A DNA stretch of 23,376 bases from Pseudomonas nitroreducens (GTDB lineage Bacteria > Pseudomonadota > Gammaproteobacteria > Pseudomonadales > Pseudomonadaceae): contig NZ_JACHLI010000060.1 in NCBI RefSeq assembly GCF_014204515.1, positions 1-23,376 on the forward strand, read 5' to 3'. Below, piece after piece: positions 15,402-23,376 of the stretch (positions are counted from its first letter, which is position 1; the number at the start of each line of letters is the position of its first letter). The position numbers were made by a program, and so were the translations under genes. The notes under the pieces are model-generated. The model made no database searches, was not told the DNA's origin, and worked only from the letters and a program-made list of their open reading frames with translations.

Positions 15402-17780
15402 CTACTTCCTTAACGTGGCGTTGAACCTTTGTTCCAGCGAGGCGACGATATTCTGCGTAGTCGCGTTCACCTCGTCATCATTAAGAGTGCGTGATGGATG
15501 CTGCCAGGTCAAGCCAACGGCCAAGCTTTTTCTAAGCGGATCAATGCCTTTACCGTGGTAGACGTCAAACAGCCTGAGGTCCGTCAGCCATTCGCCCGCC
15601 GTTTCACGGATATTGGCCAGAATGAATTCGGCCGGAGTATCCAGATCGACGATCAGGGCGAGGTCACGGCGCACTTCGGGGAAGCGCGACAGTTCGCTGA
15701 ATTTCGGCAGGCGGCCCTTGGCCACTTCAGCCAACACCAGCTCGAAGAGGTAGACCGGGCGATCCAGGCCCAGCGCCTTGGCCAGCTCCGGGTGCAGGGC
15801 GCCCAGGTAGCCGACCAGCACGCCGTCGCGCTCAATCTTGGCGGTCTGCCCCGGATGCAGCGCCGGGTGCTCCGCCGGGGAGAAGGCGAAGGCTTCGATC
15901 GCGCCTGCGTTACCCAGCAGCGCTTCGACATCGGCTTTTACGTCGAAGAAGTCGACGCTCTCACGGCCGTTGGCCCAGCCTTCCGGCTGACGGGCACCGC
16001 AGACGACGCCGGCGAGCATGTTTTCCTGCACCAGGCCTTCCAGCTGACCGACGAAGCGCAGGCCGCTTTCGAACAGGCGCACACGGGTCTGCTGACGGTT
16101 GAGGTTGTGCTGCAGGGACTTCACCAGTCCCGGCCAGAGCGAGGCGCGCATGGCGGCCATGTCGGCGGAGATCGGATTGGCCAGCATCAGCGGCTCGACG
16201 CCGGGGTGGAACAGCTGGAACAGCTTGGGATCGATGAAGCTGTAGGTGATGGCTTCCTGGTAGTCGCGGGCGACCAGCAGGCGGCGCAGCGCCGGCAGTT
16301 CGGCCTGGGACTCGGACTTGGTGTTCGGCGCCAGGCGGGCCTGCGGGTAGCGAACCGGCAGACGGTTGTAGCCGTACAGGCGGCCCAGCTCTTCGATCAG
16401 GTCGACTTCGATGGAGACGTCGAAGCGATGGCTCGGTACCCCCACGGTCCACGCATCGGCACCGGCTTTCTGGACGTCGAATTCCAGAGCAGTGAGCAGA
16501 CGCTCGATCTCGGCGTTTTCCAGGGTCATGCCCAGCATCTGGGTGACGCGCTCGGCACGCAGGGTGACCGGAGCGACCTTGGGCAGGTCGGCTTCGTTGA
16601 CCGCTTCGACGATCGGGCCGGCTTCGCCGCCAACGATCTGCAGCAGCAGTTCGGTGGCGCGCTCCATGGCGCGGCGGGCCAGCTGCGAATCCACGCCACG
16701 CTCGAAGCGGTGGGAGGCATCGGTGTGCAGGCCATAGGAACGGGCCTTGCCGGCGACGGCGATGTTGTCGAAGAAGGCGCTTTCGAGGAACAGGTCGCGG
16801 GTCTTGGCACTGACGCCGCTGTGCTCGCCACCCATCACACCGGCGATGGCCAGGGCACGTTCGTGGTCGGCGATTACCAGGGTGTCGGCACGCAGGGTGA
16901 CTTCCTGGCCGTCGAGCAGGACAAGCTTCTCGCCCTCCTCCGCCATGCGCACGCGCACGCCGCCCTTGATCTCGTCGAGGTCGAAGGCGTGCATCGGCTG
17001 GCCCAGTTCGATCATCACGTAGTTGGTGATGTCGACGGCGGCGTCGATGCTGCGGATATCGGAACGGCGCAGGCGCTCGACCATCCACAGGGGAGTCGGC
17101 TGGCTCAGGTCGACATTGCGGACCACGCGGCCGAGGTAGCGCGGGCAGGCCTTGGGCGCCAGCAGCTCGACGCTGCGTACTTCGTCGATGTGCGGGGCAA
17201 CGGCGTTGACCACCACCGGTTTGACCTCGGCGCCGTACAGCGCGCCGACTTCGCGGGCGAGGCCGGTCAGGGACAGGCAGTCGCCGCGATTGGGGGTCAG
17301 ACCGATCTCGATGGAGGCGTCGTTCAGCTCAAGGTAGTCGCGGATGTCGGCGCCCACCGGCGCGTCGGCGGCGAGCTCCATCAGGCCGGCGTTCTCTTCG
17401 CTGATTTCCAGCTCTTTGGCCGAGCAGAGCATGCCGTTGGATTCAACGCCGCGCAGCTTGGCCTTCTTGATCTTGAAATCGCCCGGCAGTTCGGCGCCGA
17501 TCATGGCGAAGGGGATCTTCAGACCCGGGCGCACGTTGGGCGCGCCGCAGACGACCTGGAAGGTCTCCGAACCGTTGCTGACCTGGCAGACGCGCAGCTT
17601 GTCGGCGTCCGGGTGCTGCTCGGTCGACAGCACTTTACCGACGACCACGCCGCTGAACTGACCGGCGACCGGGATCACGGCGTCGACCTCAAGGCCGGCC
17701 ATGGACAGACGAGCTACCAGCTCGTCACGGGATACCTGCGGATTTACCCAGCTCCGCAGCCACTGTTCACTGAATTTCAT
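15402..17780 (-). CDS. pheT: Phenylalanine--tRNA ligase beta subunit
   Basis: A 792-residue beta chain of the (alpha-beta)2 cytoplasmic PheRS, which charges tRNA-Phe and edits mischarged Tyr-tRNA-Phe. Domains in order: N-terminal EMAP-like tRNA-binding fold (about 40-150, with GKVLSTEQHPDADKLRVCQV), the B3/B4 editing region (about 210-390), B5 (about 400-475), a catalytic-like core, and the C-terminal ferredoxin-like anticodon-binding domain (about 700-792, beginning near FSELSRFPEVRRDL). Length matches the Pseudomonas protein. The ATG follows AGGAGAGCAGG. It lies 34 bp after pheS and 3 bp before the ihfA start, clearly one operon. Confidence 0.98.
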   Translation of the reverse strand: MKFSEQWLRSWVNPQVSRDELVARLSMAGLEVDAVIPVAGQFSGVVVGKVLSTEQHPDADKLRVCQVSNGSETFQVVCGAPNVRPGLKIPFAMIGAELPGDFKIKKAKLRGVESNGMLCSAKELEISEENAGLMELAADAPVGADIRDYLELNDASIEIGLTPNRGDCLSLTGLAREVGALYGAEVKPVVVNAVAPHIDEVRSVELLAPKACPRYLGRVVRNVDLSQPTPLWMVERLRRSDIRSIDAAVDITNYVMIELGQPMHAFDLDEIKGGVRVRMAEEGEKLVLLDGQEVTLRADTLVIADHERALAIAGVMGGEHSGVSAKTRDLFLESAFFDNIAVAGKARSYGLHTDASHRFERGVDSQLARRAMERATELLLQIVGGEAGPIVEAVNEADLPKVAPVTLRAERVTQMLGMTLENAEIERLLTALEFDVQKAGADAWTVGVPSHRFDVSIEVDLIEELGRLYGYNRLPVRYPQARLAPNTKSESQAELPALRRLLVARDYQEAITYSFIDPKLFQLFHPGVEPLMLANPISADMAAMRASLWPGLVKSLQHNLNRQQTRVRLFESGLRFVGQLEGLVQENMLAGVVCGARQPEGWANGRESVDFFDVKADVEALLGNAGAIEAFAFSPAEHPALHPGQTAKIERDGVLVGYLGALHPELAKALGLDRPVYLFELVLAEVAKGRLPKFSELSRFPEVRRDLALIVDLDTPAEFILANIRETAGEWLTDLRLFDVYHGKGIDPLRKSLAVGLTWQHPSRTLNDDEVNATTQNIVASLEQRFNATLRK

Positions 17781-17814
17781 CCTGCTCTCCTGAATGCGTT
17801 GACGGTCGTGCGGG

Positions 17815-18831
17815 CTAGCGGAACTGGCCGAGGAACCGCAGATCGTTGTCGAAGAACAGGCGCAAGTCGTTCACGCCATAGCGCAGCATGGCCAGACGCT
17901 CGATGCCCATGCCGAAGGCGAAGCCCTGGTACTTCTCCGGGTCGATGCCGGACATGCGCAGCACGTCCGGGTGGACCATGCCGCAGCCCATGACTTCCAG
18001 CCAGCCGGTCTGCTTGCAGACGCGGCAACCCTTGCCGCTGCAGAGCACGCACTGGATGTCGACTTCCGCCGAAGGCTCGGTGAAGGGGAAGAAGGACGGA
18101 CGGAAGCGGACGGAGAATTCCTTCTCGAAGAAGGCGCGGAGGAATTCCTCGATGGTGCCCTTGAGATCGGCGAAGCTGACGTCTTCATCGACCAGCAGAC
18201 CTTCAACCTGGTGGAACATGGGCGAATGGGTCAGGTCGGAGTCGCAGCGGTAGACGCGGCCCGGGCAGACAATGCGAATCGGCGGCTTCTGGTTTTCCAT
18301 GGTGCGGACCTGTACCGGCGAGGTATGGGTGCGCAGCAGCATGTTCGCATTGAAGTAGAAGGTGTCGTGCATGGCACGAGCCGGGTGGTGACCCGGAATG
18401 TTGAGCGCTTCGAAGTTGTGGTAGTCGTCTTCGACTTCCGGACCCTCGGCGACTTCGTAGCCGATGCGGGTGAAGCACTGCTCGATGCGCTCCTTGGTGC
18501 GGGTGACCGGATGCAGGCCGCCGGAGGACTGGCCACGGCCCGGCAGGGTCACGTCGATGCGCTCGGCAGCCAGCTTGGCGGCGAGGGCGGCGCCCTCAAG
18601 CTCAGCCTTGCGGGCGTTCAGCACATCCTGAACCTGTTCCTTGGCGACGTTGATCAGCGCGCCGACCTTGGGGCGCTCTTCGGCCGGCAGGTCGCCCAGG
18701 GTCTTCATGACCTGGGTCAGCTCGCCTTTCTTGCCGAGGTAGTGAACCCGGATCTGCTCCAGGGCGTTGACGTCTTCGGTGTTTCGCACGGCGTCCAGGG
18801 CCTGCGAAACCAGCGCGTCCAGGTTTTCCAT
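17815..18831 (-). CDS. pheS: Phenylalanine--tRNA ligase alpha subunit
   Basis: A 338-residue class II aminoacyl-tRNA synthetase catalytic chain, forming the active site for Phe-adenylate and transfer to tRNA-Phe. It has an N-terminal coiled-coil arm that binds tRNA (residues 1-90). This is followed by GGLHPVTRTKERIEQCF, motif 2 with GRVYRCDSDLTHSPMFHQVE, and motif 3 with GFAFGMGIERLAMLRYG near the C-terminus. The CxxC-type segment CVLCSGKGCRVC near 265-280 is usual for this family. GGAG lies 7 bases before the ATG. A terminator-like hairpin precedes the gene, which suggests its level is set partly independently of rplT. Confidence 0.98.
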   Translation of the reverse strand: MENLDALVSQALDAVRNTEDVNALEQIRVHYLGKKGELTQVMKTLGDLPAEERPKVGALINVAKEQVQDVLNARKAELEGAALAAKLAAERIDVTLPGRGQSSGGLHPVTRTKERIEQCFTRIGYEVAEGPEVEDDYHNFEALNIPGHHPARAMHDTFYFNANMLLRTHTSPVQVRTMENQKPPIRIVCPGRVYRCDSDLTHSPMFHQVEGLLVDEDVSFADLKGTIEEFLRAFFEKEFSVRFRPSFFPFTEPSAEVDIQCVLCSGKGCRVCKQTGWLEVMGCGMVHPDVLRMSGIDPEKYQGFAFGMGIERLAMLRYGVNDLRLFFDNDLRFLGQFR

Positions 18832-18851
18832 GTACCAACTCCAGATACAAA

Positions 18852-18883
18852 ATAGGGGAAGAGCGGTAAGGCTCTTCCCCTAT
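18852..18883 (-). terminator. Terminator-like hairpin between rplT and pheS (possible attenuator)
   Basis: A perfect 13-bp inverted repeat, ATAGGGGAAGAGC / GCTCTTCCCCTAT, with a 6-base loop (18865-18870). On the transcribed strand it is followed by TTTG, giving the run TATTTTG. A smaller hairpin (CCGGA/TCCGG) lies just upstream, at about 18898-18913. It may end most rplT transcripts or act as an attenuator for pheST. Unlike the enteric pheM leader, the 97-bp gap contains no ATG-initiated Phe-rich peptide. Confidence 0.65.
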
Positions 18884-18928
18884 CGGTGACGTTACGTCCG
18901 GACCGAAATCCGGTAACTGTCGTAGGGC

Positions 18929-19285
18929 TTAAGCCAGGCTGGCTTTCGCTTTCTCGACAATCGCGGTAAACGCCGCTTTTTCGTTCACAGCCAGATCGGC
19001 CAGGACCTTACGGTCGATCTCGATGGCCGCCTTTTTCAGGCCAGCGATCAGACGGCTGTAGGACAGACCGTTCTGACGAGCACCAGCGTTGATACGGGCG
19101 ATCCACAGGGCGCGGAACTGACGCTTGCGCTGACGACGGTCACGGTAGGCGTATTGGCCTGCTTTGATGACCGCCTGCTTGGCAACACGGAACACGCGCG
19201 AACGCGCGCCGTAGTAGCCTTTTGCGAGCTTCAGAATCTTTTTGTGACGACGACGGGCAATCACGCCACGCTTAACACGAGCCAT
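18929..19285 (-). CDS. rplT: 50S ribosomal protein L20
   Basis: A 118-residue basic protein of the large ribosomal subunit, required early in 50S assembly. It has the family's typical start ARVKRGVIARRRHKKILK and the arginine-rich segment YRDRRQRKRQFRALWIARIN. GAGGA precedes the ATG by 7 bases. It follows rpmI after 21 bp. In enteric bacteria L20 represses its own operon by binding the infC-rpmI mRNA; whether that occurs here cannot be read from sequence. Confidence 0.98.
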   Translation of the reverse strand: MARVKRGVIARRRHKKILKLAKGYYGARSRVFRVAKQAVIKAGQYAYRDRRQRKRQFRALWIARINAGARQNGLSYSRLIAGLKKAAIEIDRKVLADLAVNEKAAFTAIVEKAKASLA

Positions 19286-19306
19286 TTATTTATCCTCTAC
19301 CAGAAA

Positions 19307-19501
19307 TCAACGCAGACGCAGGGAGCGCGCTACACGGCGAACGTCGGAAGCAGCGAGCATCGAAGTGCCGCGCAGCTGACGCTTACGCTTGGTGGTCATT
19401 TTGGTCAGGATGTGGCTCTTGAAAGCGTGCTTGTGCTTGATGCCACCAGCAGTCACTTTGAAGCGCTTTTTGGCGCCACTCTTGGTTTTCATCTTTGGCA
19501 T
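19307..19501 (-). CDS. rpmI: 50S ribosomal protein L35
   Basis: A 64-residue, very basic ribosomal protein with the characteristic beginning PKMKTKSGAKKRFKVT and the central segment KHAFKSHILTKMTTKRKRQLRG. The length is exactly that expected. GGAG lies upstream of the ATG. It sits between infC and rplT in the usual IF3-L35-L20 order. Confidence 0.98.
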   Translation of the reverse strand: MPKMKTKSGAKKRFKVTAGGIKHKHAFKSHILTKMTTKRKRQLRGTSMLAASDVRRVARSLRLR

Positions 19502-19561
19502 GTTTGGTACTCCGCATTCGTTAACAACTGATAACCATCAGGCCTGCCAGTGCCCGGGAGG

Positions 19562-20110
19562 TTATTTACGCTTCTTGGGAGCGATGACCATCATCAGCTG
19601 GCGTCCTTCCAGCTTAGGATGCTGTTCCACGGTGCCGATTTCGGCGAGGTCGGTTTCGACCCGCTTCAACAGCTCCATGCCCAGCTCCTGGTGGGCCATC
19701 TCACGACCTCGGAATCGAAGCGATACCTTGGCCTTGTCCCCTTCATTAAGGAAACGTACCAGGTTGCGTAGTTTTACCTGGTAATCCCCTTCTTCCGTCC
19801 CTGGACGAAACTTGATTTCTTTGATCTGTTGCTGGTGCTGGTTTTTCTTCGCAGCAGCGGCTTGCTTCTTCTTCTCGAAGAGGTGCTTGCCGTAGTCCAT
19901 GATGCGGCAGACAGGGGGCACCGCATCAGCAGAAATTTCCACCAGGTCCAGCTTGGCCTCGTCAGCCAGGCGCAGAGCCTCATCAATGGAGACCACGCCG
20001 ATCTGCTGACCGTCAGCACCAATCAGACGAACCTCACGGGCGGTGATGTTCTCGTTGATCGGCGGTTTCGGGAGAGCCCGCTTATCCTGCCTCATTTCAC
20101 GCTTAATAAT
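19562..20110 (-). CDS. infC: Translation initiation factor IF-3 (ATT start codon)
   Basis: A 182-residue initiation factor that binds the 30S subunit, prevents premature 50S joining and proofreads start-codon selection. The N-domain contains PPINENITAREVRLIGADG and the C-domain KEIKFRPGTEEGDYQVKLRNLVRFL. The first ATG (20093-20095) would remove five residues of the conserved N-terminus and has no ribosome-binding site. The ATT at 20108-20110 has GGAG five bases upstream and gives the expected (M)IKREMRQDKR start. A second ATT follows at 20105-20107. A non-canonical ATT start is the known basis of IF-3 autoregulation in E. coli and is very probably used here. The start lies 2 bp after the thrS stop. 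Confidence 0.93.
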   Translation of the reverse strand: MIKREMRQDKRALPKPPINENITAREVRLIGADGQQIGVVSIDEALRLADEAKLDLVEISADAVPPVCRIMDYGKHLFEKKKQAAAAKKNQHQQQIKEIKFRPGTEEGDYQVKLRNLVRFLNEGDKAKVSLRFRGREMAHQELGMELLKRVETDLAEIGTVEQHPKLEGRQLMMVIAPKKRK

Positions 20111-20112
20111 GA

Positions 20113-22035
20113 TTACTCCGAGTCTTGGCGACCACGCCGGGAAACCGCCTGAGCAAGCAGCTCAGCGAACTGGGCGACCGGCATCGAGCCGAGGTCTGCC
20201 CCTTCGCGCGTACGTACGGCGACGGCCTGCGATTCAACTTCCCTATCGCCGATGACCAGCAGATAGGGAACCTTGAGCAAAGTATGCTCGCGGATTTTAA
20301 AGCCAATTTTCTCGTTTCTCAAGTCAGACTTGGCACGGAATCCGCTTTGCTCGAGCTGACGCACCACTTCTTCGGCCCATTCACCCTGCTTGTCAGTGAT
20401 ATTCATCACCACCGCCTGGGTCGGCGCGAGCCAGGCCGGGAACTGGCCGGCGTAGTGCTCGATGAGCATGCCGATGAAGCGCTCGAAGGAGCCGAGGATC
20501 GCACGGTGCAGCATGACCGGACGGGTACGGCTGTTATCTTCGGCGATATAGCTGGCATCCAGACGCTCCGGGAGGTTCGGGTCGTACTGCAGGGTGCCGC
20601 ACTGCCAGTTACGGCCGAGGCAATCCTTCAGGGTGAACTCGATCTTCGGACCGTAGAAGGCGCCCTCGCCCGGCTGGTATTCCCACTCCAGGCCGGATTC
20701 GTTCAGAGCATCGGCCAGCGCGCTTTCGGCGCGATCCCACAGCTCTTCGGAACCGACACGCTTGGCCGGACGGGTGGAGAGCTTCATGGAAACGTCGCTG
20801 AAGCCGAAGTCCGAATAGACCTGCAGGGTCAGCTTGATGAAGTCGGCCGCTTCCTTCTTCACCTGCTCTTCGGTGCAGAAGATGTGGGCGTCATCCTGGG
20901 TGAAGCCACGCACGCGCATGATGCCGTGCAGCGCGCCGGACGGCTCGTTGCGGTGGCAGGCGCCGAACTCGGCGAGACGCAGCGGCAGGTCACGGTAGGA
21001 CTTCAGGCCCTGGTTGAAGATCTGCACGTGGCACGGGCAGTTCATCGGCTTGACCGCGAAGTCGCGGCTTTCCGACGAGGTGGTGAACATGTTCTCGGCG
21101 TAGTTGGTCCAGTGGCCGGAGCGCTCCCAGAGGATGCGGTCGACGACCTGCGGGGTGCGGACTTCCACGTAACCATGGTCGCGCTGCACCTTGCGCATGT
21201 ACTGCTCGAGCACTTGATAGACAGTCCAGCCGTTCGGATGCCAGAACACCATGCCCGGCGCTTCTTCCTGGAGGTGGAATAGGTCGAGTTGCTTGCCGAT
21301 GCGACGGTGATCGCGCTTCTCGGCTTCCTCGATGCGCTGGATGTAGGCTGCCAGCTGCTTCCTGTCCGCCCAGGCGGTGCCATAGACGCGCTGCAGCTGC
21401 TCGTTCTTCGAGTCGCCACGCCAGTAGGCGCCGGAAATCTTGGTCAGCTTGAAGGCTTTCAGGAACCGGGTGTTCGGCACGTGCGGGCCGCGACACATGT
21501 CCACGTACTCCTCGTGGAAGTACAGGCCCATGGCCTTCTCGTCCGGCATGTCGTCGATGAGGCGCAGCTTGTACTCCTCACCACGGGCCTTGAAGGTCTC
21601 GATGACTTCGGCGCGCGGCGTCATCTTCTTGATGACGTCGTAGTCCTTCTCGATCAGCTCAGCCATGCGCTTTTCGATGGCAGCCATGTCTTCCGGGGTG
21701 AAGGGGCGCTCGAAGGCGATGTCGTAATAGAAGCCTTCGTCGATCACCGGGCCGATGACCATCCTGGCGGTCGGGTACAGCTGCTTGACCGCATGGCCCA
21801 CCAGGTGAGCGCAGGAGTGGCGGATGATTTCCAGCCCGTCCTCGTCCTTCGGGGTGATGATCTGCAGGGTCGCGTCGCTGTCGATGAGGTCGCAGGCATC
21901 GACCAGGCGGCCGTTGACCTTGCCGGCCAGGGTGGCTTTCGCCAGGCCCGCGCCAATGGATTGCGCCACCTCGGTTACGCTGACCGGATGATCGAAGGAA
22001 CGCTGACTACCGTCGGGAAGAGTAATGATGGGCAT
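20113..22035 (-). CDS. thrS: Threonine--tRNA ligase
   Basis: A 640-residue class II synthetase that charges tRNA-Thr. Domains in order: TGS (1-62, beginning MPIITLPDGSQRSF), the editing domain with HSCAH...H (about 70-80, hydrolysing Ser-tRNA-Thr), and the catalytic core. The core shows MCRGPHV, the CPCH zinc-site region, motif 2 RLAEFGACHRNEPSG and motif 3 LHRAILGSFERFIGMLIEH. The C-terminal anticodon-binding domain covers the last about 110 residues. The ATG at 22035 is chosen because GAGGAG is 5 bases upstream and the family begins MPxITL; an in-frame start 14 codons earlier has no support. It is the first gene of the thrS-infC-rpmI-rplT cluster, and its leader contains hairpins that suggest translational autocontrol. 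Confidence 0.98.
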   Translation of the reverse strand: MPIITLPDGSQRSFDHPVSVTEVAQSIGAGLAKATLAGKVNGRLVDACDLIDSDATLQIITPKDEDGLEIIRHSCAHLVGHAVKQLYPTARMVIGPVIDEGFYYDIAFERPFTPEDMAAIEKRMAELIEKDYDVIKKMTPRAEVIETFKARGEEYKLRLIDDMPDEKAMGLYFHEEYVDMCRGPHVPNTRFLKAFKLTKISGAYWRGDSKNEQLQRVYGTAWADRKQLAAYIQRIEEAEKRDHRRIGKQLDLFHLQEEAPGMVFWHPNGWTVYQVLEQYMRKVQRDHGYVEVRTPQVVDRILWERSGHWTNYAENMFTTSSESRDFAVKPMNCPCHVQIFNQGLKSYRDLPLRLAEFGACHRNEPSGALHGIMRVRGFTQDDAHIFCTEEQVKKEAADFIKLTLQVYSDFGFSDVSMKLSTRPAKRVGSEELWDRAESALADALNESGLEWEYQPGEGAFYGPKIEFTLKDCLGRNWQCGTLQYDPNLPERLDASYIAEDNSRTRPVMLHRAILGSFERFIGMLIEHYAGQFPAWLAPTQAVVMNITDKQGEWAEEVVRQLEQSGFRAKSDLRNEKIGFKIREHTLLKVPYLLVIGDREVESQAVAVRTREGADLGSMPVAQFAELLAQAVSRRGRQDSE

Positions 22036-22136
22036 GGCGCCTCCTCTCCTAGTGGTGACCCCTACGAAAGGCCACATGGGTTGGGATGTGCCAGTAAGCG
22101 TCGCCCGCCGGGATGGCCTGCCTCACAGTGGCAGGC
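22036..22136 (-). promoter_or_regulatory. thrS leader: thrS mRNA leader with tRNA-Thr anticodon-like hairpin (putative operator)
   Basis: In the transcribed strand an upstream hairpin (22136-22116) has the 7-bp stem GCCTGCC/GGCAGGC and a 7-base loop ACTGTGA. Positions 3-5 of this loop, equivalent to tRNA 34-36, are UGU, an anticodon of tRNA-Thr. A linker of 23 nt follows, then a second hairpin (22092-22070; GGCACAT/ATGTGGCC, one bulge, 8-base loop), then GAGGAG (22046-22041) and the ATG. In E. coli, ThrRS binds a leader operator with anticodon-mimicking stem-loops and blocks ribosome loading. The same type of control is inferred here. In E. coli the best-known mimic is the hairpin next to the ribosome-binding site; here it is the distal one. 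Confidence 0.5.
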
Positions 22137-22194
22137 GCCTTGTCGGCACCCTGCGCTTGCGCGCGCGGACGGAGATCACTGGAAGAAATCGAAA

Positions 22195-22220
22195 CTTGCC
22201 CGCAAACGATAGCGGGCAAG
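22195..22220 (-). terminator. Probable terminator after the alpha/beta hydrolase gene
   Basis: A perfect 9-bp stem, CTTGCCCGC / GCGGGCAAG, with an 8-base loop (22204-22211). On the minus strand it is followed by TTTCGATTTCTT, a broken U-rich tract. It is 55 bp after the hydrolase stop and upstream of the thrS leader, so it would separate the two transcription units. The U-tract is imperfect. Confidence 0.6.
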
Positions 22221-22275
22221 GCGTGGGATGTTACTGCAAGTTGGCGAACCTGACGAGCGGCAAGCCTGACCTGCC

Positions 22276-23109
22276 TCAGTACTGATCGATAAATTCCAGC
22301 ACGGCGCGATTGAAGGACGCCGGTCGGATGACATTCATGCCATGGGATGCCCCATGTATCGTCACCGATCGCCCATCGACCAGTGTCGCCTGCAGCGCCT
22401 GGATGATCCGCGGAAAGGGTTCCGGACTCTTCGCCCCACCGATCAACAATACCGGCAACTGAAGTTGCGCCAACTGCTGATGATTAATAGGGGCGGGATG
22501 ATCATCCACTTGCCCGACCAATGTCATGGCATTGGCCGTAGCCATCTCGCGGAACTGCCGGGAAGATCGCGACCAGACTCCCACCCCACTGACGGTATCG
22601 ACAAACAGTTGCAACCCCTCTTCCACTGCTCCCGCGCGAATCATCTCCAGCGCCTGCTGGCGAAACTGATTGCGCTCGACGGGAGAAACTGGCGCTTCGA
22701 TGTTTTCCAGACTGAAAACATCATCGGCGAAGTCTCCGCCGGGGTCGGCAAGGGTCAGCGACAGCAACTTCTGCGGAGCCGCCAAAGCCACCCGCAGACA
22801 GATATTGCCGCCGCGCGAATGGCCCAGCAGATGGACCGGCGTGGATAACTGATCGATCAGCGCCAGCAGATCCGCAACATGTTGCCGGGTGGAAAACCCC
22901 GGCCCACTGCCATTCCACTGCTCGGGAAAATAATGCCGCAGACTGGGCGCTATCACCCGGTAATGGGCAGACAAAGCCTGGACCTGCCCCTGCCAGTAAC
23001 GGTAGTCGCAGAGCGAGCCATGAACCAGCAGCAAGGGCTCCCCCTGGCCGGCAACCTGGCACGTCAGTTCATATTCATTGACTTGGTATCGCACTATTTC
23101 GTTATTCAT
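22276..23109 (-). CDS. Alpha/beta-hydrolase fold protein (PA2745-like)
   Basis: A 277-residue soluble hydrolase of unknown substrate. It shows the oxyanion-hole LLLVHGS (26-32), the nucleophile elbow GHSRGG with Ser98, and a C-terminal catalytic His in IHGASHGMN (His256). The usual Asp after strand 7 is not obvious: the expected position reads LLIGGAKSPEPFPR, so the acid may come from another strand or be Glu. There is no signal peptide, so it is cytoplasmic. The ATG at 23109 (MNNEIVRYQ) is preferred to a TTG nine codons earlier; the ribosome-binding site is weak for both. It is co-oriented with thrS but separated from it by a likely terminator. A conserved neighbour of thrS in Pseudomonas. 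Confidence 0.88.
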   Translation of the reverse strand: MNNEIVRYQVNEYELTCQVAGQGEPLLLVHGSLCDYRYWQGQVQALSAHYRVIAPSLRHYFPEQWNGSGPGFSTRQHVADLLALIDQLSTPVHLLGHSRGGNICLRVALAAPQKLLSLTLADPGGDFADDVFSLENIEAPVSPVERNQFRQQALEMIRAGAVEEGLQLFVDTVSGVGVWSRSSRQFREMATANAMTLVGQVDDHPAPINHQQLAQLQLPVLLIGGAKSPEPFPRIIQALQATLVDGRSVTIHGASHGMNVIRPASFNRAVLEFIDQY

Positions 23110-23376
23110 CCAGCACTCACACGCAGCGCACCACAATAAAGCACACAGACTCCGCAGGGACTATTCGGCACCTAACAATCCAGCCGAAGCCTTTAGCTCG
23201 CGCATTATCGCCCATCGACCAATTAACTGGACAAGCTTTCCTGCCCTCACGTATTTAAAGTATGTTTTCCAAATCGCAACAGGAGGTGCGGCAGAAAACT
23301 TGGACTGATTAGACGATGATTCCTAGAGACCTACGGTGCTCCAAGGGGCTGCGTGAGCCAAGCGACATTTTGATCC
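23110..23376. other. Intergenic stretch upstream of the hydrolase, no supported feature
   Basis: About 270 bp to the window end. No frame looks coding, and no strong hairpin or repeat is visible. It should contain the hydrolase promoter, but I cannot pick hexamers with confidence. Confidence 0.4.

Noticed and set aside
15498..17993. 831-codon open frame on the plus strand opposite pheT and the 3' end of pheS
   Set aside because: It is the mirror of GC-rich pheT/pheS codon usage. It shows no family resemblance and no ribosome-binding site, while the minus strand encodes complete synthetase subunits.
18832..18928. A pheM-like leader peptide for pheST attenuation
   Set aside because: No ATG or Phe-codon run exists between rplT and the hairpin.

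Overview
The right two thirds of this window (about 14,590-23,376) is core chromosome of a Pseudomonas species close to, but probably not identical with, P. aeruginosa. The minus-strand order is alpha/beta hydrolase, thrS, infC, rpmI, rplT, pheS, pheT, ihfA, a MerR-type regulator and tRNA-Pro(GGG). This is the arrangement I know from Pseudomonas, and thrS-infC-rpmI-rplT-pheST-ihfA is also shared with enteric bacteria. The proteins are full length. Three regulatory elements can be read directly: an ATT start codon in infC, a strong terminator-like hairpin between rplT and pheS, and a thrS leader with two hairpins, one of which shows a tRNA-Thr anticodon (UGU) in a seven-base loop.

The left part (about 1-14,590) is an accessory island that abuts the 3' end of the tRNA-Pro gene, a usual integration point for tyrosine-recombinase elements. 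No integrase lies in the window, and I found no second copy of the tRNA end, so the far boundary is outside it. The island edge carries a tandem 11-bp repeat that could be an old integrase arm site. The extreme left edge holds the 3' end of an IS3-family insertion sequence.

The island cargo is one long minus-strand run of six genes devoted to DNA restriction. In transcription order they are: a 1,096-residue SNF2-type helicase with a degenerate phospholipase-D-like N-terminus; a DUF4391 protein (ATGA overlap); a type III DNA adenine methyltransferase (Mod); a type III restriction subunit (Res) with helicase motifs and a C-terminal PD-ExK nuclease; a single-chain GmrSD-like DUF262/DUF1524 enzyme of the type IV class; and a TIGR04141/DUF6119 protein with a lysine-rich tail. 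A CoiA-like zinc-binding protein lies convergently beyond them.

The first four genes look like one unit: a type III R-M pair with two added subunits. The GmrSD-like gene could extend protection to phages with modified bases that block ordinary restriction. The role of the TIGR04141 protein is open. Base composition is uneven: helicase, DUF4391 and res are GC-rich, while the TIGR04141 gene and the middle of mod are clearly AT-rich. This points to stepwise assembly and exchange of the methyltransferase specificity region. The six-gene composite is the best candidate here for an incompletely described defence system, although the individual families are known.
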